From Taudactylus pleione (lineage: Eukaryota; Chordata; Amphibia; Anura; Myobatrachidae), in assembly GCA_031769625.1 (NCBI GenBank), contig JAUIMM010000188.1, positions 10,469,001 through 10,533,000 of the forward strand: DNA of 64,000 nt. Direction: 5' to 3'. Every line of letters starts with the position of its first letter. Position 1 is the stretch's first letter. The position numbers and the translations under genes were made by a program. Below are positions 24,391-37,082 of the stretch, in pieces. Under the pieces are notes generated by a model. That model had not been told where the DNA came from, ran no database searches, and saw only the letters and a program-made list of their open reading frames with translations.

Positions 24391-26223
24391 GGAAGTCCAG
24401 GACCAGAGCACTGTGTCCCTCCTGCAGAGGGTCATGTTGGGAGGCATGCTGTAATGCGAATGGGTAAGGCGCATTTTCAGGTGAACTCCAAGCCAGGTAA
24501 CATATTATAAATACCCCCCTCCTCCCAAAAAATAAATAAATAAAATACACACCTGTAATTCATACTTACCTGACTTTATTCCCCCAGGGATCCAGATGGC
24601 CCATGGGAGAGGGGCGGGGTCATGGTACTAATAATCACCTGATCTCTGCCCCGCCCTTGTGGGGTAATGCCACGTTTTGCAATCATTACCACGGATGATG
24701 TATTAGTATACCATTATTATTATTAGGACTATTGCAGACTATAAATAAGTACTGGTAATGAGTACACAGACAAACTGCTGCACCCGGTACAGGGGCTCAT
24801 CAGCGTAGGGTAAGGGTTACATCTCAGCACATGCAGCAACATAGAGGCTACCTCATGAGTAACTGTTACGTATAGAGGACCTGATTCTGCGGCCGCCTTT
24901 CCGTCCGGCCGGACCAGCCTGCTTGCTTCCTTTATGCCAACGCGAGAATCCGTCCGTGTGTGCCGAACATCCGTGCGTCTGCATGTGGGAGCCCGTCCCG
25001 CCCACTATTATTACATCTGCAGCCGTCTCCATTAGTATCAGGCGCACCCACCTCCTTGCTGCAAATGGAGGGCGGACTTGTGGGGAAGGGGTCTGACCTC
25101 ACGGCACACCCCTTGTTTCATCAGTCTAGCGATGTGCCCAGCACTCTCGGAGATGGCAGTCTGCCCCCAGACACTCTCCCTGCACTGCTGGCTCCTCATT
25201 GATCGTGAGATGGGCTCTGCCCTGTTATGTTGGTGCTCCATGTCACTGAGGAGGAGTCGGCATTTTGGTGCCACCACCCTGGAGGGTGGCCCCTGGTGTG
25301 GTCGGCGTGCCCCTAGTGACGCCACTACGTGCAATCACTGTCCATGTGCGTATGCCTGGTCTGACACAGGTGCAGACTGCACCATTTTTTTAAGTGCCAC
25401 ATGCGCAGTACGGGGATTTCCGTGGGATCCGGTCTGCATTCTCACTTGCCTCCAGCTGAGAATCAGGACCAGATACTTTTTAATGCAACGACGGCCACCT
25501 ACCAGCAAGAATACGTTAAAATGTAATAAGGTCAGTATTTGGCCTAATAAAATACATATAACAATATACCACGTTACAACATAAACCCATCGGCAGAACC
25601 CCCCACACACGCTGTGCCCCTGATACCAAGCATACAACACAAACAGTAGGAACGGACAGTCTTAGGTGCAGAGGTTCCAAACCTATTATGCTATTTTCTT
25701 TGCCATTATATTGAAAAATCTAAAGTTTAATAGTAAGGAAGACCCTGGGTTCTGTAATGCGAAGACTCAGCCCCTCTAAGCCGTGTGCCACCAGCAGTAG
25801 CAATATTGGTTTCATTGCTCGGTCAGCTTTGTCCAGAAGATTTAACATTTCAATATAAAGGTTGTGGTAATGTTCCAGCCGTGACACTGAGCTAAGAAGG
25901 GTCTTATTATATGAACTATGCCACCAAGCTCTCCAGTCTCTGCCCTCCGGAAACCTTAACTTGTTGGGAAATACGGCCAATTCGCAATAGCGCCCCCAGG
26001 GGGACACTCATTAGATAAAAGAAAACTCTGCAGGTCATTTTTAAATGCCCACCCCCAACCGATAATAAGATTATCTGCAAAGTGTGTTATTAACTTTCCT
26101 GCTGCCTTCTGGGAGAGAATTAAGCATTTATTAAAGTAGTTTCTCTACAGACGTTGATAAATGCAGCTTGAAATGACGGCGGTCTGTGTCCTTGCATCCT
26201 CTCTCATTAGTTACAGTTACATA

Positions 26224-26401
26224 GAGGTAGATGTATGAAACCTTGGAGAGAGATACAGTGGAGAGAGATAAAGTACCAACCAATCAGCTCCTAATTGTCA
26301 ATTTACAGGCTGCTGTCTGAAAAATGACAGGTAGGAGCTGATTGGTTGGTACTTTGTCTCCCTCCACCTTATCTCTCTACAAGCTTTGATACATCTCCCC
26401 C
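26224..26401. mobile_element. CCAATCAG-family MITE
   Basis: The ends GGTAGATGTATGAAACCTTGG and AAGCTTTGATACATCTCCCC are inverted. The interior pairs AGTACCAACCAATCAGCTCC with GGAGCTGATTGGTTGGTACT. Confidence 0.8.
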
Positions 26402-26829
26402 ATAGTTATTATATACAGTAGTTACATTGTTACTCAGAGCCGTCTCTTCACTCCTGAGTAGGCTCCTGCGCATAGTCTACAAACCACGCATGTGCAGCGG
26501 CCATTGCAGCGGTAGGTTCTCTCTCCCGGCCAGTTTTGCGATGTGTAACCCATAGGCTACAGCAGCACAACGCCATCTTTAGATAGTATTAGCTGCGGGG
26601 GGACGAGCTCCGGAATGCTTTGCATTTCGGAGCTTGGTAAATCTGACACTATGGCATCCTCCATAGAAACCTATAGGGGTTGCGGGTGCTGTGAGAAATG
26701 GAGGGACAGCAGCAGATATCTGCCGCGGCGGGTTACTAAAACCGCCGCTTCGTAAATATCGCTTTTGCTCAGGAACGGCTCTAAGCTTTATCATAACATA
26801 AAAATACATGATCCTGCAAATGCTGAAGG

Positions 26830-27010
26830 TTATGTTTTGTCAGCTCCCAAATAGGTTTTTATGAGTGTGGGAGGAAACCAGAGTACCTGGAGGAACCCTA
26901 AGCAAACATGGGGAGAAGATACAAACTCCACACAGATAGAACTATGGTTGGAATTGAACACATGACCCTAGAACTGCAGCAGAGCAATAATGCATTCTCC
27001 ACCCCCACCA
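26830..27010 (+). repeat. Ancient interspersed repeat (LINE/SINE 3' domain type)
   Basis: Matches a motif widespread in fish and amphibian genomes: GTGGGAGGAAACCAGAGTAC … GGGGAGAAGATACAAACTCC ACACAGATAG … GAATTGAACACATGACC. A separate fragment of the same domain (CTAACCACTACACCACCGTG) is at about 39752-39775. Assignment to a named family is from memory. Confidence 0.6.
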
Positions 27011-27189
27011 CATGTGACATCATAAGGTCATGGAAGGAGGCCGGCTGCCGCCATGACCAGAAAGCTGAGTTCCCAATGGTGCAGCGGGCAGGTCTCTGGC
27101 TGCAATGTGCTGTCCATGTACCCTGCAAGCCAAAAACAGGTGCCACCGGGGCAGCAAAGATGCGACCCCCTTGGTCTTGCACCTTGAGA

Positions 27190-27740
27190 GTCAACACTTC
27201 TCGGACGGGGGATCGGTATGAAATACCGCCGGACCTATGTCCAGCGGTTCAAATCCCGACGCCGGAGGCCAGCACCAGTGAAGATCCCGACAGCTGCAAA
27301 GGTAACTAACCTAACCCACCCCCCCAAACCTAACCCTCCTTTAGGGGTGCCTAACCCTAACCTTTCTCCCTAGTGCCTAACCCTAACCCCCCTCTGTGCC
27401 TAAACCTAACCACCCCTTCCCCGCAGCCTAAACCTAAGTCTCCTGGGGGGGTGCCTAACCCTAACCCCCCCCTTCCCCTAGCCTGGGGAGGGGGTGCGTA
27501 ACCCTAAGTCCCCCCCGGGAGCCCCTAACCTAACCCTCCCCCCGCGGCTGTCCTCGCCCGGCGCCCAGGTTACCTTCAATCGGTATGCCGGGCATCGGAC
27601 TCCCGGCGTAGGTCTAATGACAGGCGTCGGGATATCGGCGCCGGCCATTAGTACCTTGCCGGGATTTGACAGTCGGGCAGACGCGGTCGGCATTTCGACC
27701 ATCGGCTTCCTGACTGCCTCCCTCGTACGGCGCTAGTTAC
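27190..27740. repeat. Dispersed repeat with telomere-like CCTAACCCTAAC runs
   Basis: Centre 27305-27545 consists of degenerate units containing GCCTAACCCTAACC separated by C-rich and other spacers. The flanks carry CGGGATTTCGGC/GCCGGCATTTCGACC-type words. The same composition returns in inverted orientation at 34220-34450 and in direct orientation at 43170-43440, with a fragment at 46080-46250. This marks a transposon family rather than true telomeric DNA. Confidence 0.65.
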
Positions 27741-28531
27741 ACCCTACATGACCTCTAGCGCTGTGAGAAACCCCGATTCCCCTGTGTTATCAGTCACTCA
27801 GCAACTTAGCTGATATATTGTTAGTGGCAAAGTTACATCTAAATACATTGTTATCTGTCTAAAAACAACTTATCTAATGGATAAATTATATCACTCTCCT
27901 AAACATATGGATAAAGAAATTCAATTACATTTCTACTGTGTTTAAATACATGACGTGTAAAGCACATTACAAGCCAGTGAGTGATAATACTATACTATTA
28001 CTTTTTAAAGTCTAATTTCCCCATAAGGATCTTAAATATGAGGAATGGATACACTGGGCCTTAATTATAAAGTGTAAATCGCTCATGGCGAGGCACAACT
28101 TAATTTCCGGATTTCGCAGCTCAATTTGCACCGGTGGGTCTGGTTTGTGTCGCAAGTTGTCGGCGTCCGTAGAGATGGGCAGTATACAGAGCTGCGTAGC
28201 GAAGGAGATTACGCGCTAAGTATTCCGTGCACTGATTTTGCAGAGCAGTGAGATATCGGCATATAGTTCTGCAGAGCGAGATGATTGACACGAGGTGACG
28301 GGGTGAAGAGTGTGCAATTTTAGGGGAGATCACTACACAACAGGGCTTGAATTTTGCACCAGTTCTTTACAGGTCTATATGGGGTAACGTCCTATGTCTT
28401 TATTGGTACATAATGTATTCAGGCCAAAACGCCTAAATGCAGAACAAGCACACTGTCAGGCGTTCATGCAAATCTTGTGATTAATTCTGGATGCTCAATG
28501 TTAAAAAAGTAGCTGAATTCTGCTGATAATT

Positions 28532-28839
28532 GTATTATCTGCGCTAATTGGGATGAAAAGACCTGACTGCCAGATAAGTACAGTCCTGTAACTCACGTGT
28601 TGTGCCCAGCCTCAACCTTAACTGCAACAATGTGTCGTATAACTTATATATATAATAATATGTCATGTAGCTTATAATCATTTTTTGTAGTTAATAATAT
28701 TATTGTCTTATATGTGATATTCTATGACCGGTCATATTGTTGTTTCAGGATATTACATTTTCTTTTATATTTTGATCAATTATATTGTGTTTTATTTTCA
28801 GCCAGGTCTTCTTTTCATCCCAATTAGCGCAGATAATAC
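28532..28839. mobile_element. Inverted-repeat element with 36-bp arms
   Basis: The left arm 28532-28567 begins GTATTATCTGCGCTAATTGG. The right arm 28802-28839 is its reverse complement over 29 bases without a mismatch, then continues after a 3-base indel. The AT-rich loop of about 234 bp has no coding capacity. Confidence 0.75.
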
Positions 28840-29439
28840 GATTATTAGTTTTGTGTTCCACCTGTTTTTCAGGTATACATTGTGCCTTCACAAGCACACA
28901 TCGTTTTCTGCTGCTGTATTCAATTTATTCTATATGTACATTCTTATTTTTTTATTACTGTTTAAATTAATTATTTTTATGTTTAGTAGCGCTTGGGTAT
29001 TTTTTGTTTCAATTAATACTGTGTAAGTGTGAATTCTGCTGATGTCACATTGACCCGAACAGACTATGTATCCTTAGACTTGTGTCCCCTGTACACGTGG
29101 ACAGGCTGACTGGATGGATGGACTATCTCTCAGTCCCTTTGATGGTCGGATGACCTGTAATTTGCTTTCTGTTGAGCTCTTGCTTTCAGACATTCCAGAA
29201 GGGATACATTGTCCCCCAACCACCTTGATAATTGGTTGGAATGGCACTCATTCTCTATTATAGTTGGACGGACGGACACTAATGCATTTTGATAGATGCA
29301 AGGACTGTCACTCATCCCGTTTTGCTGGTTGAATGGACAGTGCACAATTTGTTCGTAAGAAGTAATACCATTTGCATAGTTTGCTAGCTGGACAGACGGT
29401 GACATGCCTAGCTAGTCTGTCACAAATACAGATTGATGG

Positions 29440-31080
29440 ATTTGCTAAGTTGAATGGACTGTCTGACTTAACTTGGATGGACTGTCACTCAGACACTTGA
29501 CATGTTTGTTGGTCTTTCACTCATACATTTGATAAGTTGAATATACTGTCACTCATACATTTGATAAGTTGAATATACTGTCACTCATACATTTGATAAG
29601 TTGAATATACTGTCACTCATACATTTGATAAGTTGGATAGACTACAATACACTTGGCAATTTGGATGGGCTGTCACTCATACATTTGGTAAGTTGGATGG
29701 ACTGTCAGTCATACATTTGGTAAGTTAGATGGACTGTCACTCATACACTTGGCAGGTTAGATGGACTGTCAGTCATACACTTGGCAGGTTAGATGGACTG
29801 TCACTCATATACTTGGCAGGTTAGATGGACTGTCACTCATACACTTGGCAGGTTAGATGGACTGTCACTCATACACTTGGCAGGTTAGATGGACTGTCAC
29901 TCATACACTTGGCAGGTTAGATGGACTGTCACTCATACACTTGGCAGGTTAGATGGACTGTCACTCATACACATGGCAGGTTAGATGGACTGTCACTCAT
30001 ACACTTGGCAAGTTAAATAGACTGTCACTGATACACTGGATGAACTGTCACTCGTACATTTGGCAAGGTGAATATACTGTCACTCATACACTTGGCAAGT
30101 TGGATGGACTGTCACTCATACACGTGGCAAGTTGAATGGACTGTCACTCATACACGTGGCAAGTTGAATGGACTGTCACTCATACACGTGGCAAGTTGAA
30201 TGGACTGTCACTCATACACGAGGCAAGTTAGATGGGCTGTCACTCATACACGTGGCAAGATGGATGGGCTGTCACTCATACACGTGGCAAGTTGAATGGA
30301 CTGTCACTCATACACGGGGTAAGTTGGATGGGCTGTCACTCATACACGTGGCAAGTTGGATGGGTTGTCACTCATACACGTAGCAAGTTGGATGGGCTGT
30401 CACTCATACACGTGGCAAATTGAATGGACTGTCACTCATACACGTGGCAAGTTGGATGGGCTGTCACTCATACACGTGGCAAGTTCAATGGACTGTCACT
30501 CATACACGTGGCAAGTTGAATGAACTGTCACTCATACACGTGCCAAGTTGAATGGACTGTCACTCATACACGTGCCAAGTTGGATGGGCGGTCACTCATA
30601 CACGTGGCAAGTTGAATGGACTGTCACTCATACACGTGGCAAGTTGAATGGACTGTCACTCATGCACGTGGCAAGTTGGATGGGCTGTCACTCATACAAG
30701 TGGCAAGTTGAATGGACTGTCACTCATACACGTGGCAAGTTGGATTGGCTGTCACTCATACACGTGGCAAGTTGAATGGACTGTCACTCATGCACGTGGC
30801 AAGTTGGATGGGCTGTCACTCATGCACGTGGCAAGTTGGATGGGCTGTCACTCATACACGTGGCAAGTTGGATGGGCTGTCACTCATACATCTGGCACAT
30901 TGGATTCACTGTAACTCATGTACTTAGCAGATTGGCTGGCCTAACACTCGTACACTTTAATGGTTCAATGGACTGTCCCTTGTGCACTTGGCAGGTTGGC
31001 TAGACTGAAAATAACATAATGGCAGGTTGGACAGACTGTCACTCATGTACTTGGGAGGTTGGATGGTCTATGATTAATGC
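29440..31080. repeat. 32-bp minisatellite in RNF165 intron 5
   Basis: About 45-50 tandem copies of a 32-bp unit such as GTTGGATGGGCTGTCACTCA plus TACACGTGGCAA. A clear gradient is visible: the 29510-30000 part has TACATTTGATAAG and TACACTTGGCAGG variants, the 30100-30890 part TACACGTGGCAAG. All plus-strand frames stay open, giving spurious short ORFs. The array ends roughly 150 bp from the exon 5 donor. Confidence 0.95.
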
Positions 31081-31237
31081 ACTTTGATGGCATAAAAGAC
31101 TGTCACGCATGCAACTTTCAGTATTATGGCCTTTCGGACTTAGATTTGGATGTTGGATGGACTTCGTACTACGATTTTTTTTTTTTCTGAATGCCAAATG
31201 ATCCTGATCATTTAATTTAAAGCACGAAGCTACTCAC

Positions 31238-31342
31238 TTCATAGCTTTCCCTCACAGCAGACGTATGCCGCACTGGACTGAGACCCTGGAGGGCAAGGAG
31301 ATGTAGCTGCGGGTAAGGGTAATTTCTGATTTCATGGACAAC
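31238..31342 (-). CDS. RNF165: RNF165 coding exon 5 (105 bp)
   Basis: Exactly 35 codons, phase 0 at both ends: VVHEIRNYPYPQLHLLALQG … TSAVRESYE. The acceptor region is TCTGTTTTAAAAG and the donor is GTGAGTAGC. The VVHEIRNYPYPQLH motif is nearly invariant in RNF165 and Arkadia-type proteins. The exon lies about 150 bp upstream (in gene direction) of a 32-bp minisatellite that fills the proximal part of the next intron. No long open frame covers it, so it is easy to miss. Confidence 0.94.
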
Positions 31343-33370
31343 CTTTTAAAACAGACAGACAAGAGAGACAGTTAATTCATTTAGAACAGTTGCATCCAGC
31401 CTGACAACGAATGTCCAGTCATTTGCACCGTGATAACTTCTGCAGTGCCCCCGCATAATTTGTCCGTATTTTCCTGAGCAATGAATAAGACTAGGCTAGC
31501 TTACCAATATCAATAAAGGTCAATACGGATGGGATGATGGGGCCGAATAGTACATACCAGATGAATAAATTACATGAATGGTTAGAGAATGATAAACTCA
31601 ATCAAAAACACAAGAAGGGTAACTTAAGAAAAAAAAAAGTGCCACCGCCATGTGTTGCTATTTCTTCGCACATTCCTGCACAGTCCCTATGTTTGTTTGT
31701 TTTCTAGCTGACCGGGTCATAAGCATAAGAAAGGTTTTTTTTTAACATTTGTCTTAAACTTTAATAGCTAAAATAAATAAATAATAAAAACTCCCTAATA
31801 CAGCAATTATAAGCTTCCTCCTCCGGTACAGAGAAAAGTAGCAGAAAAAGAAATAAATTCTAAAATAGACCCACATAATCCCATAATATAGGCAGGAGCA
31901 ACTATCGGCTTCAGAGGTGAATCCGCAATCAACCAATCAGAAGCGGCTGGCTAATGCTGGTGTCGGTCATCATCGTCACCAGTGTATATACTGTCAGGCA
32001 TATATGCGTCCCCATACAGGTCTGCTATTCGTACTGGATAGTGTACTATTATACAGTATTAATAATTAACCCTATTGATGGTCTATAGCAGGGCACCCCT
32101 AACAGTGCATGTTTTCAACATGTCCTAGTTGGTGCACACGTATATTTATTTCTAGCTGACACATTTTAAAAGATCCACAGGTGTTGCTAATCGTTTCATT
32201 TGTGAAACTGAGAAGAACATGCAGCGCTAGTAACATTCTATTATACATGCATTACTATTTCTATTGTTGTCATGGTGCGTGCTGGGGAGGGGTGTTTCCA
32301 GGCAGACGGAACCCCCCCCCCTGCGTTTGCCTATGGGCTCAACGCGTTTCCGTGTGGAAGTAACCCACATCTTCCTCAGGAGCAAATCATACATTTCCTG
32401 CGAGGACTTCTTGCTAAAGTAACCAGGATTGGTAATATCTCTACTTATTCAATATTGCTGGACATTATACCGGGACATAATATCTTATACATTCCATACT
32501 CAGTGATCCCTTCAAAGGGTGGGATATAACAGGCAGCGGAACGCTGATCGCCAATAACCTTTTTATATATTCTGTTTTATTTCTGTATTTTATGCCCTCA
32601 CTCCCTGTACAAGAGATGACAGGCTATTAATGTGTCTAATAAATGTTTTATTACACCAGCCATGTGTTAGTATACATAAAACTCTTTATGGTGTAGAGTC
32701 ATTCTCAAACCCCACTCTAGAGACCATTCCTGCCCCACATTAGCTCGATTATCTACCTTTTGTTTTCCATGAACGTAAGGTGACATCTCCCTACAGATGT
32801 CACTTCAGTGTGTTTTATTATTTTTTAATTTCATGCGTATTTGTGCACTTAGGAATGCGCTTTCCCTCATTAAACGGCCATAAATAAGAAAAGCAGTACA
32901 GGATGACTCTCAAATCTACTTCTGTGGAGATTGAGGTTTCTGTGCACCCCTGTGCTTGCTGACCAGGGTATCGCCAATAAAAGCTTCCCTCTCCACCCTT
33001 TCATTATCTGGGAATATTTCATTCAGCCAAATATAATCTTGCTTTTGCATATTGACGCAATATTAGCTACATTCATGCGTGCATTTAGCTGGGAGCGCCA
33101 AGGTCCATCCGAGTCCTACAAGCAGAAATGATGCACCCTCCACAGATGCCGCAGTCCTGACTCACATTTCCTGTAAAACACGGAGCATCAGTGATTAAAA
33201 AAAAAAAAGCCACACGTAACGTCCCCTAATCCTTTGTGGTGATGCTCCTTGGCGTGTTGTAAGCTTCATGCCACATGTTTATAGATCATACATACATTAA
33301 GTAACGCAGCAACAGTCTCCACTATGTACTAAGGGCCTTATTCAGCTACAGAAGGAATTGCAAAGCTGCT
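31343..33370. other. RNF165 intron 4, mostly unassigned
   Basis: AT-rich with poly-A/T runs. It includes the sequence ACGCGTTTCCGTGTGG … CTTCCTCAGG (32341-32380), a motif typical of dispersed retroelement ends in vertebrates. No exon was found. Confidence 0.45.
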
Positions 33371-33379
33371 AGCAAACAG

Positions 33380-33795
33380 CTTTGCAATGCCGTCTGTGCG
33401 CAGGGCCGGCTCCAGGGATAGCCTCGCCCTGTGCCAGCTCGGTGTAAAGCACCAGCGACCGAAAATGGAGGAGGGGCCTAATTACCATAGGCCACGCCCT
33501 TTTGTGATGTTATTTGGGGGCGTGTCTGCATGGCACGCCTCCCGTGTAACGTCAGGCTGGGGGAGAGCCCAGCACTCCGCCACTAGCTAGGCTTCCCCCA
33601 GCCCTCTCTCAGCACTGAATGGATGCCGCGCGCATGAGCGCAGCATCCATTCAGCTACTCCGGGTTCCGGCACCGCCGCACAGCTGCGGCGGTGGGGTGC
33701 CCAACCTCCCGATTTGGCCACCCACGGGACACTTCGGCCCACGGGTGGAACGGGACAGTGCTGTCCCGCTGAAATCGAGATGTTGGGAGGGGGTG
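33380..33795. repeat. GC-rich dispersed repeat fragments
   Basis: Starts CAGGGCCGGCTCCAGGGATA, a type of end common to many frog non-autonomous elements. Then comes CAACCTCCCGATTTGGCCAC … GAGATGTTGGGAGG, related to the CATACCTCCCAAC family at 13722-13977. Borders are unclear. Confidence 0.5.
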
Positions 33796-34219
33796 AATCA
33801 TCAATTAAGAAAAATGAAAGTGTAAGGCAGCAAGTAACAACATCACTTATCTATATTGTGCAGTTCCCACAGAGAAAGAATTATTGGCACAGAAAGTTAC
33901 ATAGCCCCGCCACCCGCTGGCCAGCTGCCAGGGCGATTACATCATGCAATGATATCCACGCTCCCAATGACCTCATCAAAACACCATAATCAACAGGTCC
34001 AGCCAATGCTCTGACAGACATACGGATAAACACAGTACTATACTAATAATAACTGCAAAAAGTTACATAGAAGTTTTTACAAAAAAGGAGTTCCCGACTC
34101 CCCACACCAAATTATATCTTATTTATATTGTTTAGAATTCTTTTTTTGGGGGGGGAAATTAATCATTCACAGAAGGGTATACAATACATATACAGAGACT
34201 GGACACCGCCAATGATCCG

Positions 34220-34450
34220 ATCTGCAGTTGAAATCCTGGCACTGGCATCCCGAAGACAAGTAGAGGGATTAGGATTAGGGGTTAGGGTTAGGCACTAGGG
34301 GAGGTTAGGTTTAGGGTGTGTGAAGGGAGGGTTAGGTTTAGGGGTAGGGTAGTGGTAGGGTTGGGATACTTAGCGACAGGTGTCGGTATCCTAATCCTGT
34401 CGGGATGTCGGTGTTGGGATTATGACCGCTGGCATCCTGTACCCAACCAG
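34220..34450. repeat. Telomere-like repeat family, inverted copy
   Basis: Contains GGATTAGGATTAGGGGTTAG and further GGTTAGGTTTAGGG runs (34262-34345), then GACAGGTGTCGGTATCC. This is the reverse-orientation counterpart of the repeat at 27190-27740. Confidence 0.6.
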
Positions 34451-34491
34451 AGGCCCTGTTACTACTTTGCTCTTACCCAATTACTAATATA

Positions 34492-34494
<3 letters not shown>

Positions 34495-34530
<36 letters not shown>
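34495..34530. repeat. (TA)n microsatellite
   Basis: About 36 bases of alternating TA followed by a short CA run. Confidence 0.93.
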
Positions 34531-34537
<7 letters not shown>

Positions 34538-34661
34538 TGACATGAACACACATCTCCATATATACAATGTGTACAGTATGTGTTTTGGTGCAAAATTGTG
34601 TTCATTGTTTTGTTTTGCAGTTGTTCATATCTTGCAACTGTCTTATTGTTGCTGTAAGCCA

Positions 34662-34812
34662 GAGGAAGGCAACTTGTGTCACTCCAGCCACTATGGAACT
34701 ACACATCCCAGCATGCCTTGCCGCAGGTTTAGCAGGATCTAACAGCAATACTGTAGTTAGGCACGTTTGGGATTTGTAGTCCCACAACAGCTGGAGTGTC
34801 ACACGTTGCCCG
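34662..34812. mobile_element. Short inverted-repeat element with ZNF143-like site
   Basis: The arms AACTTGTGTCACTCCAGC and CAGCTGGAGTGTCACACGTT are inverted. The left arm contains ACTACACATCCCAGCATGCC (34698-34717), close to the ZNF143/THAP11 (SBS) consensus. The right arm carries the partial match ACTACAAATCCC on the minus strand. Confidence 0.65.
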
Positions 34813-36531
34813 CCCCAGCTATAAGGAACACCATCTCTCTTCCTCCGCACAAGTTTTCCTAAATGTCTATGAAAGGGGCTCATTTAATGACGTTGTGCCC
34901 AAAATAATGACATCCTGTAATTCCTATCAGCTGCTGTATCAGTCTAGTTCTCTCTGAGTAACGGAAGCGAATATCTGATTGGGGTGTTGGGATTACAGCA
35001 CCTGTTCTACATGACTATTTTATTAAGTAATCCCTACAGAGTCTGAGACACATTCAATTGCCTCCGACAGCCGAGATAATTAATTATGGTGCATGGCACG
35101 ACCAACTTTGCAGTAATTCTCATTTAGCGATGTTACACACGTCTTATGTATTTTTTCCCCTCATTATTAATTGTTTGCTGCCTGGTAGTCAGATCCCCAG
35201 TTGCTAAAGAAAGATGTAAGTGAGATGGATCATGCTATGGTGACAGCGGTGGGGAGAAGATCTCCTCCGTGTGGGCTGACAGACGTCCCAGCACGCCGCC
35301 ACTAACATAAGAGGAAACGGGAAATTCCTTGTCTCAATCTGTTCCCTGACAGCGCTCCATTCATAAAGAATAATAACACCAGAAAGAAACATCGGTTCCT
35401 GCACTACGGCCCAGATTCAGACATGGACGCAACGAGCGATTATTGGCGGTCTGAGAAATCCTCAAATTTCAATACCACCGGCGAGGGTTGGTCCGCAGTT
35501 TGACTACCAGTCTGGGACCGTTTGGTGGAGGTAACGAGGCAGTGGTGACGAAAATGGAGACGTGTCGCGACCGTTGTTTTGGGGGCATGTTGCAAACTGC
35601 GATATTGTATGCAGTACACATCGCTCCAGAGTCTCAGCTCTGGTGGCCATTCTGCGCAACCTTAGGCTTATCGATGGCCTCTTGTGACTCCAGCTGTGAG
35701 TAGGGGTGGGCTTGTAGTGCACTGCGCGCTGGCAAAAATGGGGCATGGTCTTGCGGGTGGGGGCGTGGCCTGGAGGGTGGGACGTGGCACCCCCCTTGTG
35801 ACGCCACTGGGGCAGAGCAACGCATACGCATGAAGATGGATGGATACTCGCAGTAGTATAAGGTAGTAAATCTTGCAGGCGCAGACATACCGCATATGCG
35901 CAATCACGCCCTATATGCAGTTTTATATGCCGGTGTGTGGTGCGGAGATAGACACGTGCTCCTCATACAGGTATGAAAGTAAATGCTGAGTATGAGAAGC
36001 ACGAACATCCAGAAAGGATTAAGATTGTGAAATACTCGGAGGTTCTAGATCTGAGGGGGCTGCGGTAGGGACTGATACAGTGAGATATGATAGGTGTCAC
36101 TGGTGATCACCTATAACCACACACTGACTGATAAAAGTTATCCATCTGGCCATCGCTACAAAGAACAGATCATATAATATGTCAGAGTCACCACCCTTAG
36201 GGCAGGGGCGTAACTAGATATTTGTAGGCCCCATAGCTGCAACGCAGCAGGTCTTGTTGGGGACGAGCCAGGCAAAATGCTAAAATGACGCAATTCGCAA
36301 TGTTTTAGGCCCACCCCCCGTATACGGACCCACTGTTCCCGGTATAATCTCCCCATCTTGCTGACCAGGATGCGGGCGATCCACCCACTCTAGCCGACAA
36401 ATCAAGAGTCTGCCGCACATCCAAGAGAGGAGATAAGTAATATGTGTCCCATAAGCTAATGTCTGAAACGCCCGTCACCTTATAGGAGCCGGCGAGCAGG
36501 GCCCTTGTACCTCTCTGTCTATTAACACCCA

Positions 36532-36709
36532 GGGGTAGACTTACTAAAGCTTTTAAAACAGACAAGTGGAGGTGTTGCCCATAGCATCCAATCAGATTCT
36601 GTCTATCATTTTCTTTAGAATGCAATGGAGAAATGATAGATACAATCTGATTGGTTGCTATGGACAACACCACCACTTTTCATTTTTAGAAGCTCTAGTA
36701 AATCTAGCC
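36532..36709. mobile_element. CCAATCAG-family MITE
   Basis: The ends GGGGTAGACTTACTAAAGC and GCTCTAGTAAATCTAGCC are inverted, with inner ATCCAATCAGATTCTGTCTA and ACAATCTGATTGGTTGCTAT. Confidence 0.85.
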
Positions 36710-37082
36710 TCATGTCTCTGTTTATGGCTGTTGTGTGCGTAACGGAATATGCCGGCGCTATATAAATAAAGGTTAATAATCTTGTACTTGTACTATAAGA
36801 CTTGAGCTTCGGGCTACGGTGGCCAAAGTCTGCGTTCATTACATCCTACTCATTTATTTCTGCGCTCTGCGTATGAGTCCTATGATAAACATTGCTGTGT
36901 GTTTCGCCATAACAGGACTTGTTCACACGGATGTAACTGTTATATGGGAGGTCTGGTCCATTCCACCAGGACTGGCCTCCAGTCCTAACTTCCATGTACA
37001 CAAAATAGGAGGGGCGGCCAAATCGGGGAGGTGGAGAAATGAGGTTGAGCAATGAGAGCTCCAGGCAGGGAAAGGATCTCAC

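Noticed and set aside
25078..25584. 168-codon plus-strand frame
   Set aside because: Translation has no family resemblance and covers dispersed repeat ends (TAGTGACGCCACTAC). Considered chance.
27478..27736. Interstitial telomere as evidence of a chromosome fusion
   Set aside because: The runs are degenerate, interrupted, and recur with the same non-telomeric flanks at two other places, so they belong to a dispersed repeat.
29440..31080. CRISPR-like array of evenly spaced repeats
   Set aside because: The 32-bp units are contiguous tandem copies with no unique spacers, and the genome is eukaryotic; it is a minisatellite.
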